Made by a program: the position numbers and the translations under genes. A stretch of DNA of 64,000 nt, taken from the NCBI GenBank assembly GCA_017562135.1, contig QEYB01001425.1:1-64000 (forward strand), read 5' to 3'. Under the pieces are notes generated by a model that worked only from the letters and a program-made list of their open reading frames with translations, did not search any database and was not told where the DNA came from. The DNA comes from Dipylidium caninum. Its lineage: Eukaryota; Platyhelminthes; Cestoda; Cyclophyllidea; Dipylidiidae. Of the stretch, positions 12,691-24,460 are shown piece after piece (within the stretch, counting starts at the first letter, position 1; every line of letters starts with the position of its first letter).

Positions 12691-13910
12691 TCCCCCTTCC
12701 TCTCTTCCTCCCCCCTTCCTCCCTATTCTATTCAGCGCACTGGTCCCTGCGTTTGCTTGTCGGCGAGCCTGCGTGCCTGCGTGCCTGTTCCCCTGCTCGA
12801 TTGCTTGACTCTTGACTGCTTCACGCACTGCTTCACCGACTGCTTCTCCCACCGCTTCACCGATTGCTTCACCGCACGCACTAGCGGGAACCGCACTTAC
12901 TTGAACCACATTCACACTCAATCCTGTTATTTTTTGCCGAGAGCATTCGAGATCATGTCTACACGCCGACCCGCCTATCCGACGACCCGACGACCCGACG
13001 CCCAGACGACCCGCCGTGAGATGTGCAGTCCTTCTGCGTGGGAGAGAGTTGATATGGCTAGGCGCATAGAGGCTGGCATCACGTCTGCCAGTGTGCACGT
13101 AGTTGTGAGGCGAGGATGTGCACTACGCCGTAGTGAAGAAGGTGTCGCGTTCCGAGGTCTATAGGCTAAGTACGTGAACCGCGAGACAAGTAGCAAGCCA
13201 CGTGGATGCGAAGGACCTCGCACACCTTCCACATTGTAGGCAGCGTCAGCGCAATCGGAACCGACGCTCATGACTCCTTCTCAGACTACTGCTACTGCTA
13301 CTGCTACTGCCACTGCCACTGCCACTGCCACTGCCACTGTTACTCTGGGTACCGTGCTAAATGTCCGCAGCCGCCAGTGGGACACAGACGTGGACATGCC
13401 GACGGTGTTGTGTCTCGCGGGGCGTGTGGTTGAAGGCTGAGACAGCCTTTCATCACTCGCCTATTCGACCCTGCCGACAAGGTATCGGCTTACCTAGTGC
13501 CTGGTGAGACACTCGCCACCATTCGAGGCTCAGGCTGCGAGCCTGTGCCTTCGCGTTGCTGCGCACGAGGGACGCCATTCATGTGGTTTTGCGTGGCGGA
13601 AGGTAAGGGGGAGATTGGGAGAAGCGATGGAGGTGAGACCAGCTGCATAGTAGTATGCTCGGCTGTGAGAGTGAGTGAATAGGCGTGTGTGGCAATGATG
13701 AGAAGTGAGGTGGCGATTGGTGTACGAGCAGTCACACAGGCACACTCTCGAGCACCCTCGGCCACATTGAATCCACCCACTTACGAGCCACGAAGCAACG
13801 CACCACTCCTTACTCTCACTCTCGCCTAGACCTCAGCCCCACACTCGCCTGCCTGACCACACCAAACACGCCGACCGCCCACCTCACCCTCGTTCTCTTC
13901 TCGCTTCCAT

Positions 13911-14016
13911 CTAGGCCCCTAGAGGCCAGCCAAATACTGGTCCAGCTCGCGCACACGAGCACGAGCTGCATCGATACTCACCATACAAGATTGCAGGTAA
14001 GGACCGATTAACGGTG
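13911..14016 (-). ncRNA. Spliced-leader RNA gene, array copy 6
   Basis: The consensus 35-nt leader exon (14,016 to 13,982) is followed by GTGAGT. The stem loop carries two extra bases relative to copy 4, while the Sm-like site and terminal CTAGG/CCTAG hairpin are unchanged. This is the last SL gene before the array ends about 1.6 kb further right. Confidence 0.91.
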
Positions 14017-16614
14017 GCCACCACCGTCTCGCCCGCCTCCACACCACACGCCACCCGCTTGCCCCGCTCGCTTCCGCTCTCCATGTCACACGTCTCGCCC
14101 TTTCCGCACACCCATACCCCCAGCCTCACATGGCTACATCTCACTAGCACTAATCGCACCATTTGATCTTTGCTCAATCCTCCTCCTTCTCCCACCATCA
14201 CATTCTCCTCCCCCTACTCCTACTTACTATTGCCTCAGTAATGCATTCCCGCCCGCCTGCCGCCCGCCTGCCCGCCTGCCCGTCCTGCCGTCGTCTATCC
14301 AGCCACAAACAAGAGCATTCTAGCCACCCTCACCCTCATCAACTGCATTCAAATCGCCTTCTATCTCAACCTCCACCTTCCATCCACCTCCACCTCCATC
14401 AATCTCCATCTTCATCATTCATCTCTATATTTTCAACGCACCACACACACACACACATACAACACCACTCCAACTTTTTAGTTCCTCTCTCTCATACCAT
14501 AGTCATGCACTATAACTATAACATGCACATTCCATGCCTTGCCCTTTTCCCTTGGTTCATGCTCTGCCCACCCTCGTTCTCATACTCCATTACATTGACA
14601 CTCCTTCCTACCTACCACCATGACAATGCTCGACCAAAGCGCTCTCCGGACCTCATCGTCAACCGGAAAGGCGAGAATGCCCACGTGGTGAATACTTTAC
14701 AAAGCAGGTGCAGAGACAACCCTGGGCCTTGGCTACATGAAGGCCAAGATACACGCGCGTCTACACTCAGTCCCATTGCAGCCTCCATACTCACATCCAC
14801 CTTTTTCCAGTATCTCCACCTCCCTCCTCAACAATTCCATCCTTCAGTCTACTCGCCTACCCTCCAACCCTACCTACCCTACCCTACCCTTACCCTACCT
14901 ACACTACACTAGCCTAATCTACCTGACTTATTTTTTTCCTACCTGCCCTCACTTCACTTCACTAGACCCCATCTCACCTTTCTCGCTTCGATTCAGTCTA
15001 CCCCAACTTCCCTTTCCTTCCCTTTCTTTCCCTACCCTACTACCTTACTTACACTACCTTACCTTTCCTTACCTTACCTTACTTTCTCTCCCATTCCTAT
15101 CCCCTCCATCCTCTGCCCTCCCCTTCGCTCCCCTCCTTTTCCCATCCCCTTCCCTCCGCTTCTCTAGTCTACCTTTGCCCTCCATTCTCTCGAATTTCTT
15201 GCCTTGCCTTTGCCATCCTCCCTTCCTCCCTTCCTCCCTTCCTCCCTTTCCTCCCTTCCCCCCTTCCTCCCTTCCTCCCTTTCCCCTCCCTTCCCCCGTT
15301 CCTTTCCCTATTGTCTTTCAGCGCACTGGTCCTGGCGTTTGCTTGTGGCCCTCCATTCTCTCGAATTTCCTTGCCTCTTTGCCATTCCTCCCAGTCCCTT
15401 TCCTCCCCCTTCCTTTCTTTGCGCACTGTCCCTGCTTTGCTTGTCGGCGAGCCTGCGTGCCTGCGTGCTGTTCCCCTGGCGATTGCTTGACCGCTTCACG
15501 CACTGCTTCACCGATTGCGTCACCGCACGCACTAGCGGGGAACCACACTTACTTGAACCACATTCACACTCAATCCTGTTACTTTTGCCGAACGCTGAAT
15601 ATTTTATTTTGCCTTCTCAGAAGTTACTTTTTTTAACAGTTTAATGTGCCCAACAATTCTAGTTCATTTATAATTGTTGGGTAACCCTTTATCAGGTTTT
15701 TCGCTCATTTGATTTCTGCAATATTCGCCCCAAATATATAAATTTTCTTCAGTATGTTGATTATCCGCATCTGTTGGGCGTCGACTTGTTTTACAGATCA
15801 TATGAAGAACAAATTTTAAATTTGGTCAATTTGTAGTAGTTATGAGTCGTTATTTGTGACAGGCTACATGTAGGTTTCTGACTTTCATTACTCATTTGTT
15901 GGAGTTCGGTAAAATTATGCGCTTAGTCCTTTTTCTTATATTTCCACCTTGTTCAGTCGATTTATCGGCAATAGCAGTTGGAATTTTTTCCACGAAATGA
16001 CTAATTCTGTTACTACTAAAAGAAAAAGATTTTGTGTATAGTTGTGTTTCACTACGATGGTAAGGTGGTATTATAAACGCCTCATCCCAGTATTCTTCCA
16101 CAGTCCGATATTGTGTTGCAGGCTGTAACCTTTGGCCGACAAGTGCAAGCAAATTCCGTCTTCACGCGGGAACGAGGAGGTGGTGGACGGAGACTCCAGG
16201 TATGCATGATCGCATCTGTCGCGACGCGCAAGGGTGTAGAGCTATTGGCGGCGGGAAAAAGATCCAAGGTCCGCAGGGTTATCAAATGCTTATTGTGCAC
16301 ATTTAAGGGATAAAAAATAATGTTCTTATTCAGCATTCAGAGAAATTAGATGGGAATGAGGTTACAAGACAAAGAATAGCTGTAATGGAAAAACGAATAT
16401 GTAATGGTGTAAGATGGGCAAGCATTGTGCTTTCAAGCCTGTTTTATTCAAAAGTCATTGTGCATATATTTCGGTCAAGTGTCTTGGAATACACTTATAG
16501 CTTTGTAATGATAGACCTTATGAATGAATGAATGAATGAAATATATGTAGAGCTCGAGAATTATTGGTCACACTTTAAATAAAAGAAACCGAAAAAGCCC
16601 ATTATTAGTTATTC

Positions 16615-16787
16615 AACTTCAACAAATTTTTCTTGTCAGTACAGCGAAGTAGTTTATTCTCCAAGCTTATTTTAAACAGTGATCAAACACCGCTCCGCTC
16701 AACTTCAACAAATTTTTCTTGTCAGTTACAGCGAAGTAGTTTATTCTCCAAGCTAATTTTAACAGTGATCAAACCACCGCTCCGCTC
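16615..16787. repeat. 85-bp tandem duplication
   Basis: Two adjacent copies, 16,615-16,699 and 16,700-16,787, both begin CAACTTCAACAAATTTTTC and end GCTCCGCTC. They differ only by a few single-base indels and substitutions, so the duplication is recent or conserved. Confidence 0.9.
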
Positions 16788-18664
16788 AATGGAAATATTA
16801 TTCTCTGCTATCCATGAGGGCACTGACTATAAACAGCTGAATTATTTTCTCACTGATAAGGCGAAAAGTGAATATAATGGACTGCATAATAATCCCAAAC
16901 ATTAAATCAAATTAGTGTGGTAGACTACATGGCACATGGGTCCGAAGTGGCTAAAGTAACTTGGAGTTGAAGGGGGCTAAATGCTTCTATACACTCCTCA
17001 ACTCAGACACAAGAAAACTCCTCTCTAGCTACCTCGCCGGGGAAGAAACACTGAGAATATTTCTACGTCATCGAAACTGCGGAATGGAAGCTATAGACGA
17101 TGCAGATTTTTAGCGCCATCTAATTAAACGAATTACGATAAACCAAAAATCCCTCTGTGATTTGGAGTTTGCAGAATCTTATTTAACTTTTTGAAGAGGT
17201 TTAGACTTATAACAAGGCTTGTCAGGTTGTTATAAATAGCCAATCAACTAATCTGACAACATTCAGTAACCAGATAACTCCTCGAGTTGAACCTGAAACA
17301 ATTTGAAAAGTTGTCAATCACTTTCTTGCCAAGCACCTTCAAAACTCACTGGCGGGTCATGTTGCTTTACCATATCCGCTGTTCTAGCATTCGGTATTTT
17401 TCCATCAATCGGACTCATTGTTCACATTTAACCTTTGAAATAATGGATACCTCAAACGTGTTTTGACTTGTGAATGATGAAAGATATTCTTTTTCCTGAA
17501 TCGTTTCTTATCTTGCATATTAAGACTGTGGACAAACTTTGTTGTTTACATTAATTAAGTCGAAAAGATTCAATATTGGAAGCCATCAGTCGAGTGATCA
17601 TCAGAGCTGTAATGAGGTTTTAGTTTCCTGACGAATGTTTAATGACGTCGAGATCCAACACACTGCCTTACGGACTGTCATGGAAGAGAGAAGCCTTTTA
17701 AACGCTGATTATTAATAATTAAAAAAATAAAGTTAAACTGTCAACTTAGATCAGATAAAACGAAAAGAGTTAGATCCAAGTGAAATGACGGATTAAAGAA
17801 AAGCTGACAAATTGTCAGACAAAATTCCCAAAAATTACGGTTATTCGTCGCTTTTAGAAGCATGTCTGAGCAGCCGACAGAAATTGTAGCGACTCCGAAA
17901 TTAGTAACTCACATACTCCGTCGGCCAGTCTCATTATCCCCTCGAGATCCCCCGACAAACAATCGTTCCCTCTACAACATGCCCAGTAAAGTAACACAAT
18001 GTTGGCTGCACAGAAGCCCTATTGTCTCCTCACCTCCCTCCTGATACGAACTGAATTAGTGCCCCTACGAGGAAATATTTAACTTGCACGTCTGATTTTT
18101 CTTCCCCTATTCAGCGCAATGGATAGTTTGACTCATCTGTAACGTTATCATTTGGCGAGGAGTGCCGAAACTCTACTCTTTCAAGTAAGCTGTTTCAACT
18201 ACATACTGGGCAACACCTCGTCGTGGCCTTTATCAGCCTCTTTATGTTTGCGCTCGGTGTCTGTGACCTCCGGACCGAAAGCCCCCCCCCCCCCATTTTC
18301 TCGCTGCACGATGGCTTGTAGGAGGGCGTAGGAACATCACGTTGCGGCCTATTTTAACCTCTGTTAATCACCCTAGTTCTGGTAAGCCCTCCCAAGCGGG
18401 TTCGCATATATCCGCCTTTACAGAGGAGTGGTGCAGGTTCTAAGGCATATTTAACACGAGTTGAGGAGACAGGCTTCCGATATGAGTCCTAATGGGTCCA
18501 TTGGAGTAAAGTGACTTGAGGCAATATTGTTGCCTTATCAGTGGCACGGTAATGGACTTCCTCTCGGTTGTCTACCCCACACTCATTCGAGAATCAGTTA
18601 TTGTCCACTTCAGCAGTCTTAACAACACGCGATATCATCTGAAGAACTCCTCGGATATAGGAAC

Positions 18665-18912
18665 CACTTTAGTGAGTAGGTGAGGATTGATAACTGTGAT
18701 GTAATCGCAAACAATTTGCTCGCCTCACGATGCTCTTCCATCTATCAAGACGAGATCGTGCCTTTGAGAGAGCGCGAGATATCTTCACACTTTAATGAGT
18801 AGTTAAGAATTGATAGCTCTGGTGCAGTGGCAAACACTTTTCTCGCCTAACGATCTTTTTACATTTTTTAAAACGAGATTTTGTCTTTGAGAGGGCAAGA
18901 GAGATCTCTACA
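18665..18912. repeat. Imperfect ~123-bp tandem duplication
   Basis: Two adjacent diverged copies begin with CACTTTA(G/A)TGAGTAG at 18,665 and 18,788. Both contain CTCGCCT(C/A)ACGAT and a GACGAGAT-like segment followed by CTTTGAGAG. No coding or mobile-element signature is visible. Confidence 0.75.
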
Positions 18913-21900
18913 CATTGTTAACGCAGGAAAGATATGCATAAGTTGACACAGGATGACCAAATAAAAAGCTTTAACTTCTCTCTCTTTTGTTGTACTCTCA
19001 ACGCGGGCGTGAATAGCGGAAATTCAGTTACTCCTCCACAGGAGCAAATGTTTTCGTTCACGGCGGCTAAAATAATAGAATTCAATTTTTTTCCATGAGA
19101 TAAGTAACTCTTCACGCAAAGGGAATTTGAAGGCCCACAGTGTCCTTAGCATACAATACACTGAGTGGAAAATGTTTGTCTTTTGCGTTTAGGCCACAGT
19201 TTTCATTTTTTCCTCCACCTGAAGAGTGCTTTTTGTGCTCCACAGATGCGTGTGGTAGGTAAAAACGTCGTTCTCGTGCGCAGCTAATGGTACTGCACGT
19301 CAACCTCGGCTCTGTCATTAAATTCTAAAAAATTGTGCCCTCTGCTCTCGCACTTAACTGGCATACATCTCTCTACCTTCCTGTTCTCTCTCTTCCTCCC
19401 AATATTTGCCTATCGGCAGCATAATTTCCTCTCATCCCAGATCACTTGAGCATCATTTGAATGCCACACAACGGCGGCGAATCTGCCTTCAAAGGAGCCA
19501 CAGGGCCTTGAACTTTCGCCTTCGTCAAGTGGATTTCAGCAGTAAGCGCTGCATCTGTACCTGCGCCCCGTTCTCCTCCCTTCTTTCCCTGACCCACTAA
19601 GTTTAATAAACGAAAAACCTCTCCTTCTGCTCCACCCACATAATCATTTACGATTTTTCTTCTTAAGCACAAGTTCAGATCTTATCCCATCATTCTAATC
19701 TCTTTTTCTGTATTATTAGTGAATGCTTAAGGGGAGTTGGACTGCGTATAGTCAAAATCCCCAGAAATCCAAGTTTATTTAGGGATTAAAACCCTTGGGA
19801 ATGAGCAAGTAAGTGTGTGCCTGGTGCGCCAAGAACATTTTATGTATAAAAGAGGCCCAGGAATGGGAAAATGAAATGAAGAAAGCTATGTAAACTGCGC
19901 AACTGTTCGTGCAGCAGTGTAGGAAGTTTACTGTCGGCTTAAACTTTTATCAACAGGTACAACTTCATTAAAAGTGAAAGTGTCTCGTGTTCAAAATTTT
20001 TTAATTCAGGTAGCTGTTAAACATGTAGGTAGAATTTTCGCAAAATCAAATCGAAAATTGCCCTCTGATGATGTCACTTGGTGTGTACCACACTGCCATC
20101 AGAAGTTATTTAGCGAATTGACTTGGGACAAGTATGGCTGAAGTAGCGCTATGATCCGTGAGATTGACGGTAAGGCCAACGCCCAAAAAGACTGGATTTT
20201 GGTCGGTGAACGTCCCCACTGGTCGGCGATGTAGGAGGGGCGGGGGAACGGGGGGGGGAGGGGGGGCGCGGAGAGAGTTGAGACAGGCACGGTGGGATGT
20301 GGACAAACAAGGGGATGGGCGCATGAGTCAATAGTCTCCAGATAATTGTAGTCTTAGTCACCGAATCACATTAACGGTTGCCATGAGAATGCACCATCCC
20401 ATCTTAGGGGCCACACATAGTCACAATTGGCCAACTTAAATAACTTTTTCTCATACAGCATTTACTGAAGTAAATCTCGAGTTTTGCGAACATTCGGAAC
20501 CAAAGTGGGCTTTGGGAAGTCCACAAAACGGGTAACTGCGTCAGAGCCGGAAAGGTGGTCAGCACCACGCCGGAAGAAAATAGCACCGTCTCATATTAAA
20601 TGCCTTTTTATGGTAGAGGACCGAAGTGAAAGTGGTGGTTATAATTCAACACAATAAAAGGGTTGGAGACGGATGCGATCGTATCAAGCGAATCTGAAAA
20701 TGCATGTCTCGTGTTGACTCCAATTAGGTTTCTGGTGGTCATGGCCTGACTTCTTACTGCCTTCCTTGTTTATTGGCGAAAGATGCCTGCTTTTTACGGT
20801 CATCTACTTGAGCTGAACCAGCGATGAAGCAAGGTGATATTCGTCGTCAAGGCGGCATTAGTTAAGGGTGAATAAAACCATATATATGAGCGGGGATTTT
20901 AAGTTTTTTAAATTTCCTTATCCGATTTAGTTCTGCCTGCGCCCTGATTCCACTTGTACTACCCAAACGAGAGGTGAGAACAAGTTGTTAGTTGATCCGC
21001 CAGAAAATCTGTGGGAAGGCGAATACCGGAGGAAGTTCAGGTTAGCATGAAAGTGACTGAAAAGCGCTGTCGCCCTAAATTAAAGGCTCTTTTTCAGTGA
21101 GTATCCCAAATGCTTGGCAGAGCGTTGGCAATGAGAAATGTCCAGTCAAAATACCTTAATCCGAGAGGTCAGCTTCCTTCCTGAGCAGCCAAACATCTGT
21201 CAACGACGCTTTGGTGCCAGTGAAATACTTTTCGGTCTGCTCAACTTTTTAGTCGTCCCGTCTTGGGCGCCTGGAAGACCCGAATTGGGGTAATTTTTGT
21301 TGTTCTTTGAACTACCCGAGTTTTAATAATTAGCGAGCGCGAGTACCGGTAAGGGTTAGATCTACGACCAAATTCCCACGATCTGTGCGTTGCAATAAGC
21401 TAAAGAAATGTTTTTGGTCGCTAAGGTCAGTGCATTAGGAGCCTCATTATCGTGTACAATAAAAACTGTGAAAGTCAACGGGACTGTAAAGTGGTGAAAC
21501 TATGTGAATTCACCATGGAAGGTGAAGTAACGATGGCCAACTGTCCCCGGGTGAATCAGCCGTTCTGACATATAGTTCCAGGGCGAAACTGCCTAGGTAG
21601 TGGACAAAAGCCTAGCAGGAAGAGGTTGGTGAGGCTTTTGTCGGAAAAATTTAATGTAATTTCAACTATTGTGAGCTGGACTTTATTTCCACATCGCAGC
21701 AATCACCGAGTAGACTCATATACTTGCCGTATCTATGGAAAGGAATCTATTCACAATGAAGAGCATTGGAATAGTAGGGCCGGGGGGATATTTTCTTTTA
21801 TTTCATTTTATGTGCTCTACACTCACCAAAGCCAGTGTGTGAGGTCTTCGGCGTTTTTAGAGGGGATGCCATTAAAGCTCCATAGACTTTGTCGGTTGAA

Positions 21901-22795
21901 TGCGTGCACATGAGTGAATCACAAAAGCTAAACTTATCTGGCGCCGGCCAAATGATTTATCGCGTGAGGTTATGCAACTTCCAACCTCTCCGACCGTTAA
22001 AATATTCGACTACCGCACACACACACACACACTGCTCAAATGCAATTCAAACAAAAAGTGTTTCGGCCGCGAGTGACACTCACTTTTTTAATAAAATTTT
22101 GTCATTTTTTGCTCTCCATCGCTCCGACAATTGGTTGAAGCTCAGAACTTTTGCCTACCTACTTTGCGGATAATTTTTACATTCCAGGACTCTTAATAGA
22201 TGTGTAGACCTGCAGTTGAGAGAGAGGCAGTCCTACGATTCTTATCCCCTGCAAATCTACCCGCCTAACTGATCTAAATGAGGAGAATATGCAACTGGCC
22301 AAGGTCTGTTGCCTCGGTCAGACCCTCACCTCAGCTGGATGGTAAAGGCTGACTGTCGTATTCACGTCCAACACGAGATTTGATAACCCATAAAAATGTC
22401 ACCCAGTAAATGCGTATTTTGCGCACTCTTTTCGTACGGTTTAATCCACGCAGGTAACCCTCGCAGATGAGAATACAGGAGGTAACAGCGCGGGTCCTAC
22501 GCTTCTCCCTCTCTCTCTTCTCTCACACACACACATAAGCGACACACCTTAGTCAGTAGTCAGTAAATTCTCAGGTAATTACGTTTGTCGAGTCATGTTG
22601 GCAACATTATTGCCTAAACTAAAATAGGGGACACCGCGGTGTTCCGCTTCGCCGGAAACGAAACGTATTGGTTAAAAACGTTAGTGCTGCTAATGGCGGG
22701 TACCGAGATAATAATTAATTGGTATAAAAGGCAAACGAAAAGGGATCTATTTTGCATCTCAAAAACAAAAAAAGAAAGAAACAAAAAATTGGTAT

Positions 22796-24460
22796 TCACA
22801 GGCGAGAAACCAAAACACCGTGAGAATCAAAGTACTCCTCTGTTGGTGTAAATTGGCATTGATTGATGTCCTCGTGATCGGGAAATGCGTAAAAAAATGG
22901 TGGACTCGTGGCTGTTGTTCTGGTGCTGATGTTTGTATTGGTGGTGCCATTGCCATTGTCGCGCTGGAAACAAGAGAGTTTGACTGATGGGGACTCGAAT
23001 TCCTCTGTGACGGACACCTTGGAACCGCCGTAGGTATAATCCGGAGAGGGCAGAGGTGACGGCGACATTCTGACGTGGAGAGCAGACTTCCTTGTTGTTG
23101 ACTTTTGAGAGCTCACTTGCGATAAGTACAGCTGTACAAGACTATCAGCACCGTATTCGGTCGCTTCTGAAGTGCGCTGCCTGCTAATAGGCAGCCGCCT
23201 TGTCTCTCCCTCCACAGTTGTATCCTCTACTGGTTTACCCTTACGGCAGTCGGTGGATTCAAATAGGGTTTTAGCGAAGAGGATGATCTGTACTAGGAGA
23301 TCACCAGCCAACAGGACGAGCTCACATAATATCCATGCATTCGTGTCTTTGCCATCGTTTCGGATCCACGCTACACGATTCAAATTAGTTTGGGTTTGTA
23401 TCGGGACCCAACTAACAAATTCAACTAGACATATGAGTGAAATAAATTTACTCTCCCACATAACGGCCGTGCTATTCTTGTTCTTCGCGTCTTCGCTATT
23501 ATCTGCTGAGTAGTGGCAGAGACAGTGAACATGGCGATGAGGTTTCTGACCAATTTTAGCAAGTCGGCATGACATTGTAAGAAGTAGAATGAGGAAGCAC
23601 ACTGCTGGCAAGAGGAATATCAGAAAAGTGAGGGCATACTCATAAGCGGATGATCCAGCTACGTAAGCGACACACCAGCCGAGAGAGTCGCCTCTAGACT
23701 CTATCAAGTAATTCCCTATCTGCGGTGCGGTCAGAAGTGTTGAAAAAATGACAACACACATTATGCAGAGGATAGAGCAGCCGTATGTCCGACGAAAGCC
23801 CTGTTGTTCCATCGGAATGCTCCCCCGCGGGCTTTTCGTGCAGAACAGTTGGCATGTCTTATTGGTGAACATTGTGTAAGCTGTGGTGATGCATTTGCAC
23901 GATCGCATATTTTTTTGAATAGCGTTGTTTATATGGGGCGCAAATCCACACTTTGCGGTCAGAGAACGGGTTAATTTGTCTACTGCAAAGACGTGAGTGA
24001 CGAGGAGGAAAAAAAGCAACCACGTGGCTGCCAGACGAAAGGCTTGTTGAGCCATCAATAAAGCTGGCATTTGAGCTGACACCCGTTGACCAGCGTCTGT
24101 GGTTGTACGGACTTGTATAAAACGCGGAAGAGCCATGATCCACACGAGGCAAGCTGCCATCAATTTAAGCAAGCAATAGGCAATAAGGTGAGGTCCATTT
24201 GGACAGTATTCTCGAATGCAAGCACAAAGAATGGCGGCCGCATTGCAGACCGCAAGGAGGGAGGAGAGGGAGGGCAGAATAAGGAGGCCATATTGCAGTG
24301 TACAGTGAAGTCTTCCTGCCGTAACGTTGTCACCTCTTGCCGCTAAGTAAGTATCTTCAACGAGTTGGGCATTTTCTGCGAAACACCAATACTTCCCCAC
24401 CGGTAGCTGCGTCATCGCAAGTCTGTGGAGCACGGCAAAGTTCATATTAGGTGTTGGCAT
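22796..24460 (-). CDS. Divergent rhodopsin-like (class A) G protein-coupled receptor, single exon
   Basis: The 554-codon open frame predicts a seven-helix membrane protein of the plasma membrane. Approximate helices are residues 52-78, 90-112, 130-158, 225-248, 268-300, 342-365 and 378-402. The N-terminus has an Asn-Val-Thr glycosylation sequon. TM5 carries a proline (FLLPAVCF), and TM6 has SWVP in place of the CWxP switch. The DRY motif is replaced by a VDK-like sequence and NPxxY in TM7 is not recognisable, so the receptor is far from the class A consensus. The long, Ser/Thr-rich C-terminal tail (about 140 residues) could be phosphorylated. The ligand cannot be inferred; flatworm-specific peptide-receptor groups are one possibility. 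The start is the first ATG of the frame, and no intron is needed to explain it. A non-GPCR polytopic membrane protein is the alternative. Confidence 0.7.
   Translation of the reverse strand: MPTPNMNFAVLHRLAMTQLPVGKYWCFAENAQLVEDTYLAARGDNVTAGRLHCTLQYGLLILPSLSSLLAVCNAAAILCACIREYCPNGPHLIAYCLLKLMAACLVWIMALPRFIQVRTTTDAGQRVSAQMPALLMAQQAFRLAATWLLFFLLVTHVFAVDKLTRSLTAKCGFAPHINNAIQKNMRSCKCITTAYTMFTNKTCQLFCTKSPRGSIPMEQQGFRRTYGCSILCIMCVVIFSTLLTAPQIGNYLIESRGDSLGWCVAYVAGSSAYEYALTFLIFLLPAVCFLILLLTMSCRLAKIGQKPHRHVHCLCHYSADNSEDAKNKNSTAVMWESKFISLICLVEFVSWVPIQTQTNLNRVAWIRNDGKDTNAWILCELVLLAGDLLVQIILFAKTLFESTDCRKGKPVEDTTVEGETRRLPISRQRTSEATEYGADSLVQLYLSQVSSQKSTTRKSALHVRMSPSPLPSPDYTYGGSKVSVTEEFESPSVKLSCFQRDNGNGTTNTNISTRTTATSPPFFYAFPDHEDINQCQFTPTEEYFDSHGVLVSRL

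Larger units (their letters stand above)
1..15592. repeat. Tandem array of ~2.6-kb units, each carrying one spliced-leader RNA gene
   Basis: About six head-to-tail units are visible. An anchor sequence (GATCATGTCTAC, or a close variant) recurs at 79, 2,625, 5,181, 7,742, 10,332 and 12,951, giving periods of 2,546, 2,556, 2,561, 2,590 and 2,619 bp. Each unit has, in order on the plus strand: a mixed-composition block of about 0.9 kb with a CTG/CTA microsatellite; a conserved block holding the SL RNA gene on the minus strand; then about 1.5 kb that is strongly C+T rich, with CTCCAC/ATCTCC, CA, CCCTA and TTCC repeats. Units differ by substitutions and many one-base indels, and the outermost units are the most diverged. 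The array is already under way at base 1 and ends sharply near 15,592. No rRNA or tRNA gene was seen in a unit. Open frames in it are low-complexity and not taken as proteins. Confidence 0.95.
15593..22795. other. Gene-poor interval right of the array
   Basis: No open frame here has a recognisable domain or a convincing exon chain. It contains a short TGAA microsatellite (16,521-16,540), two tandem duplications listed separately, a C homopolymer near 18,283-18,296, a G-rich stretch near 20,235-20,270 and a CA repeat near 22,016-22,034. A stretch from 16,790 to about 17,200 reads weakly like a broken retroelement gag region, but no motif could be confirmed. Confidence 0.6.

Noticed and set aside
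1..15592. 5S rRNA linked to the SL genes, or rDNA spacer
   Set aside because: No 5S internal control region or 120-nt conserved rRNA block was found in any unit, and no 18S/28S sequence is present.
16633..17200. Retrotransposon gag relic
   Set aside because: Weak compositional resemblance only; no zinc knuckle, protease or reverse-transcriptase motif nearby.
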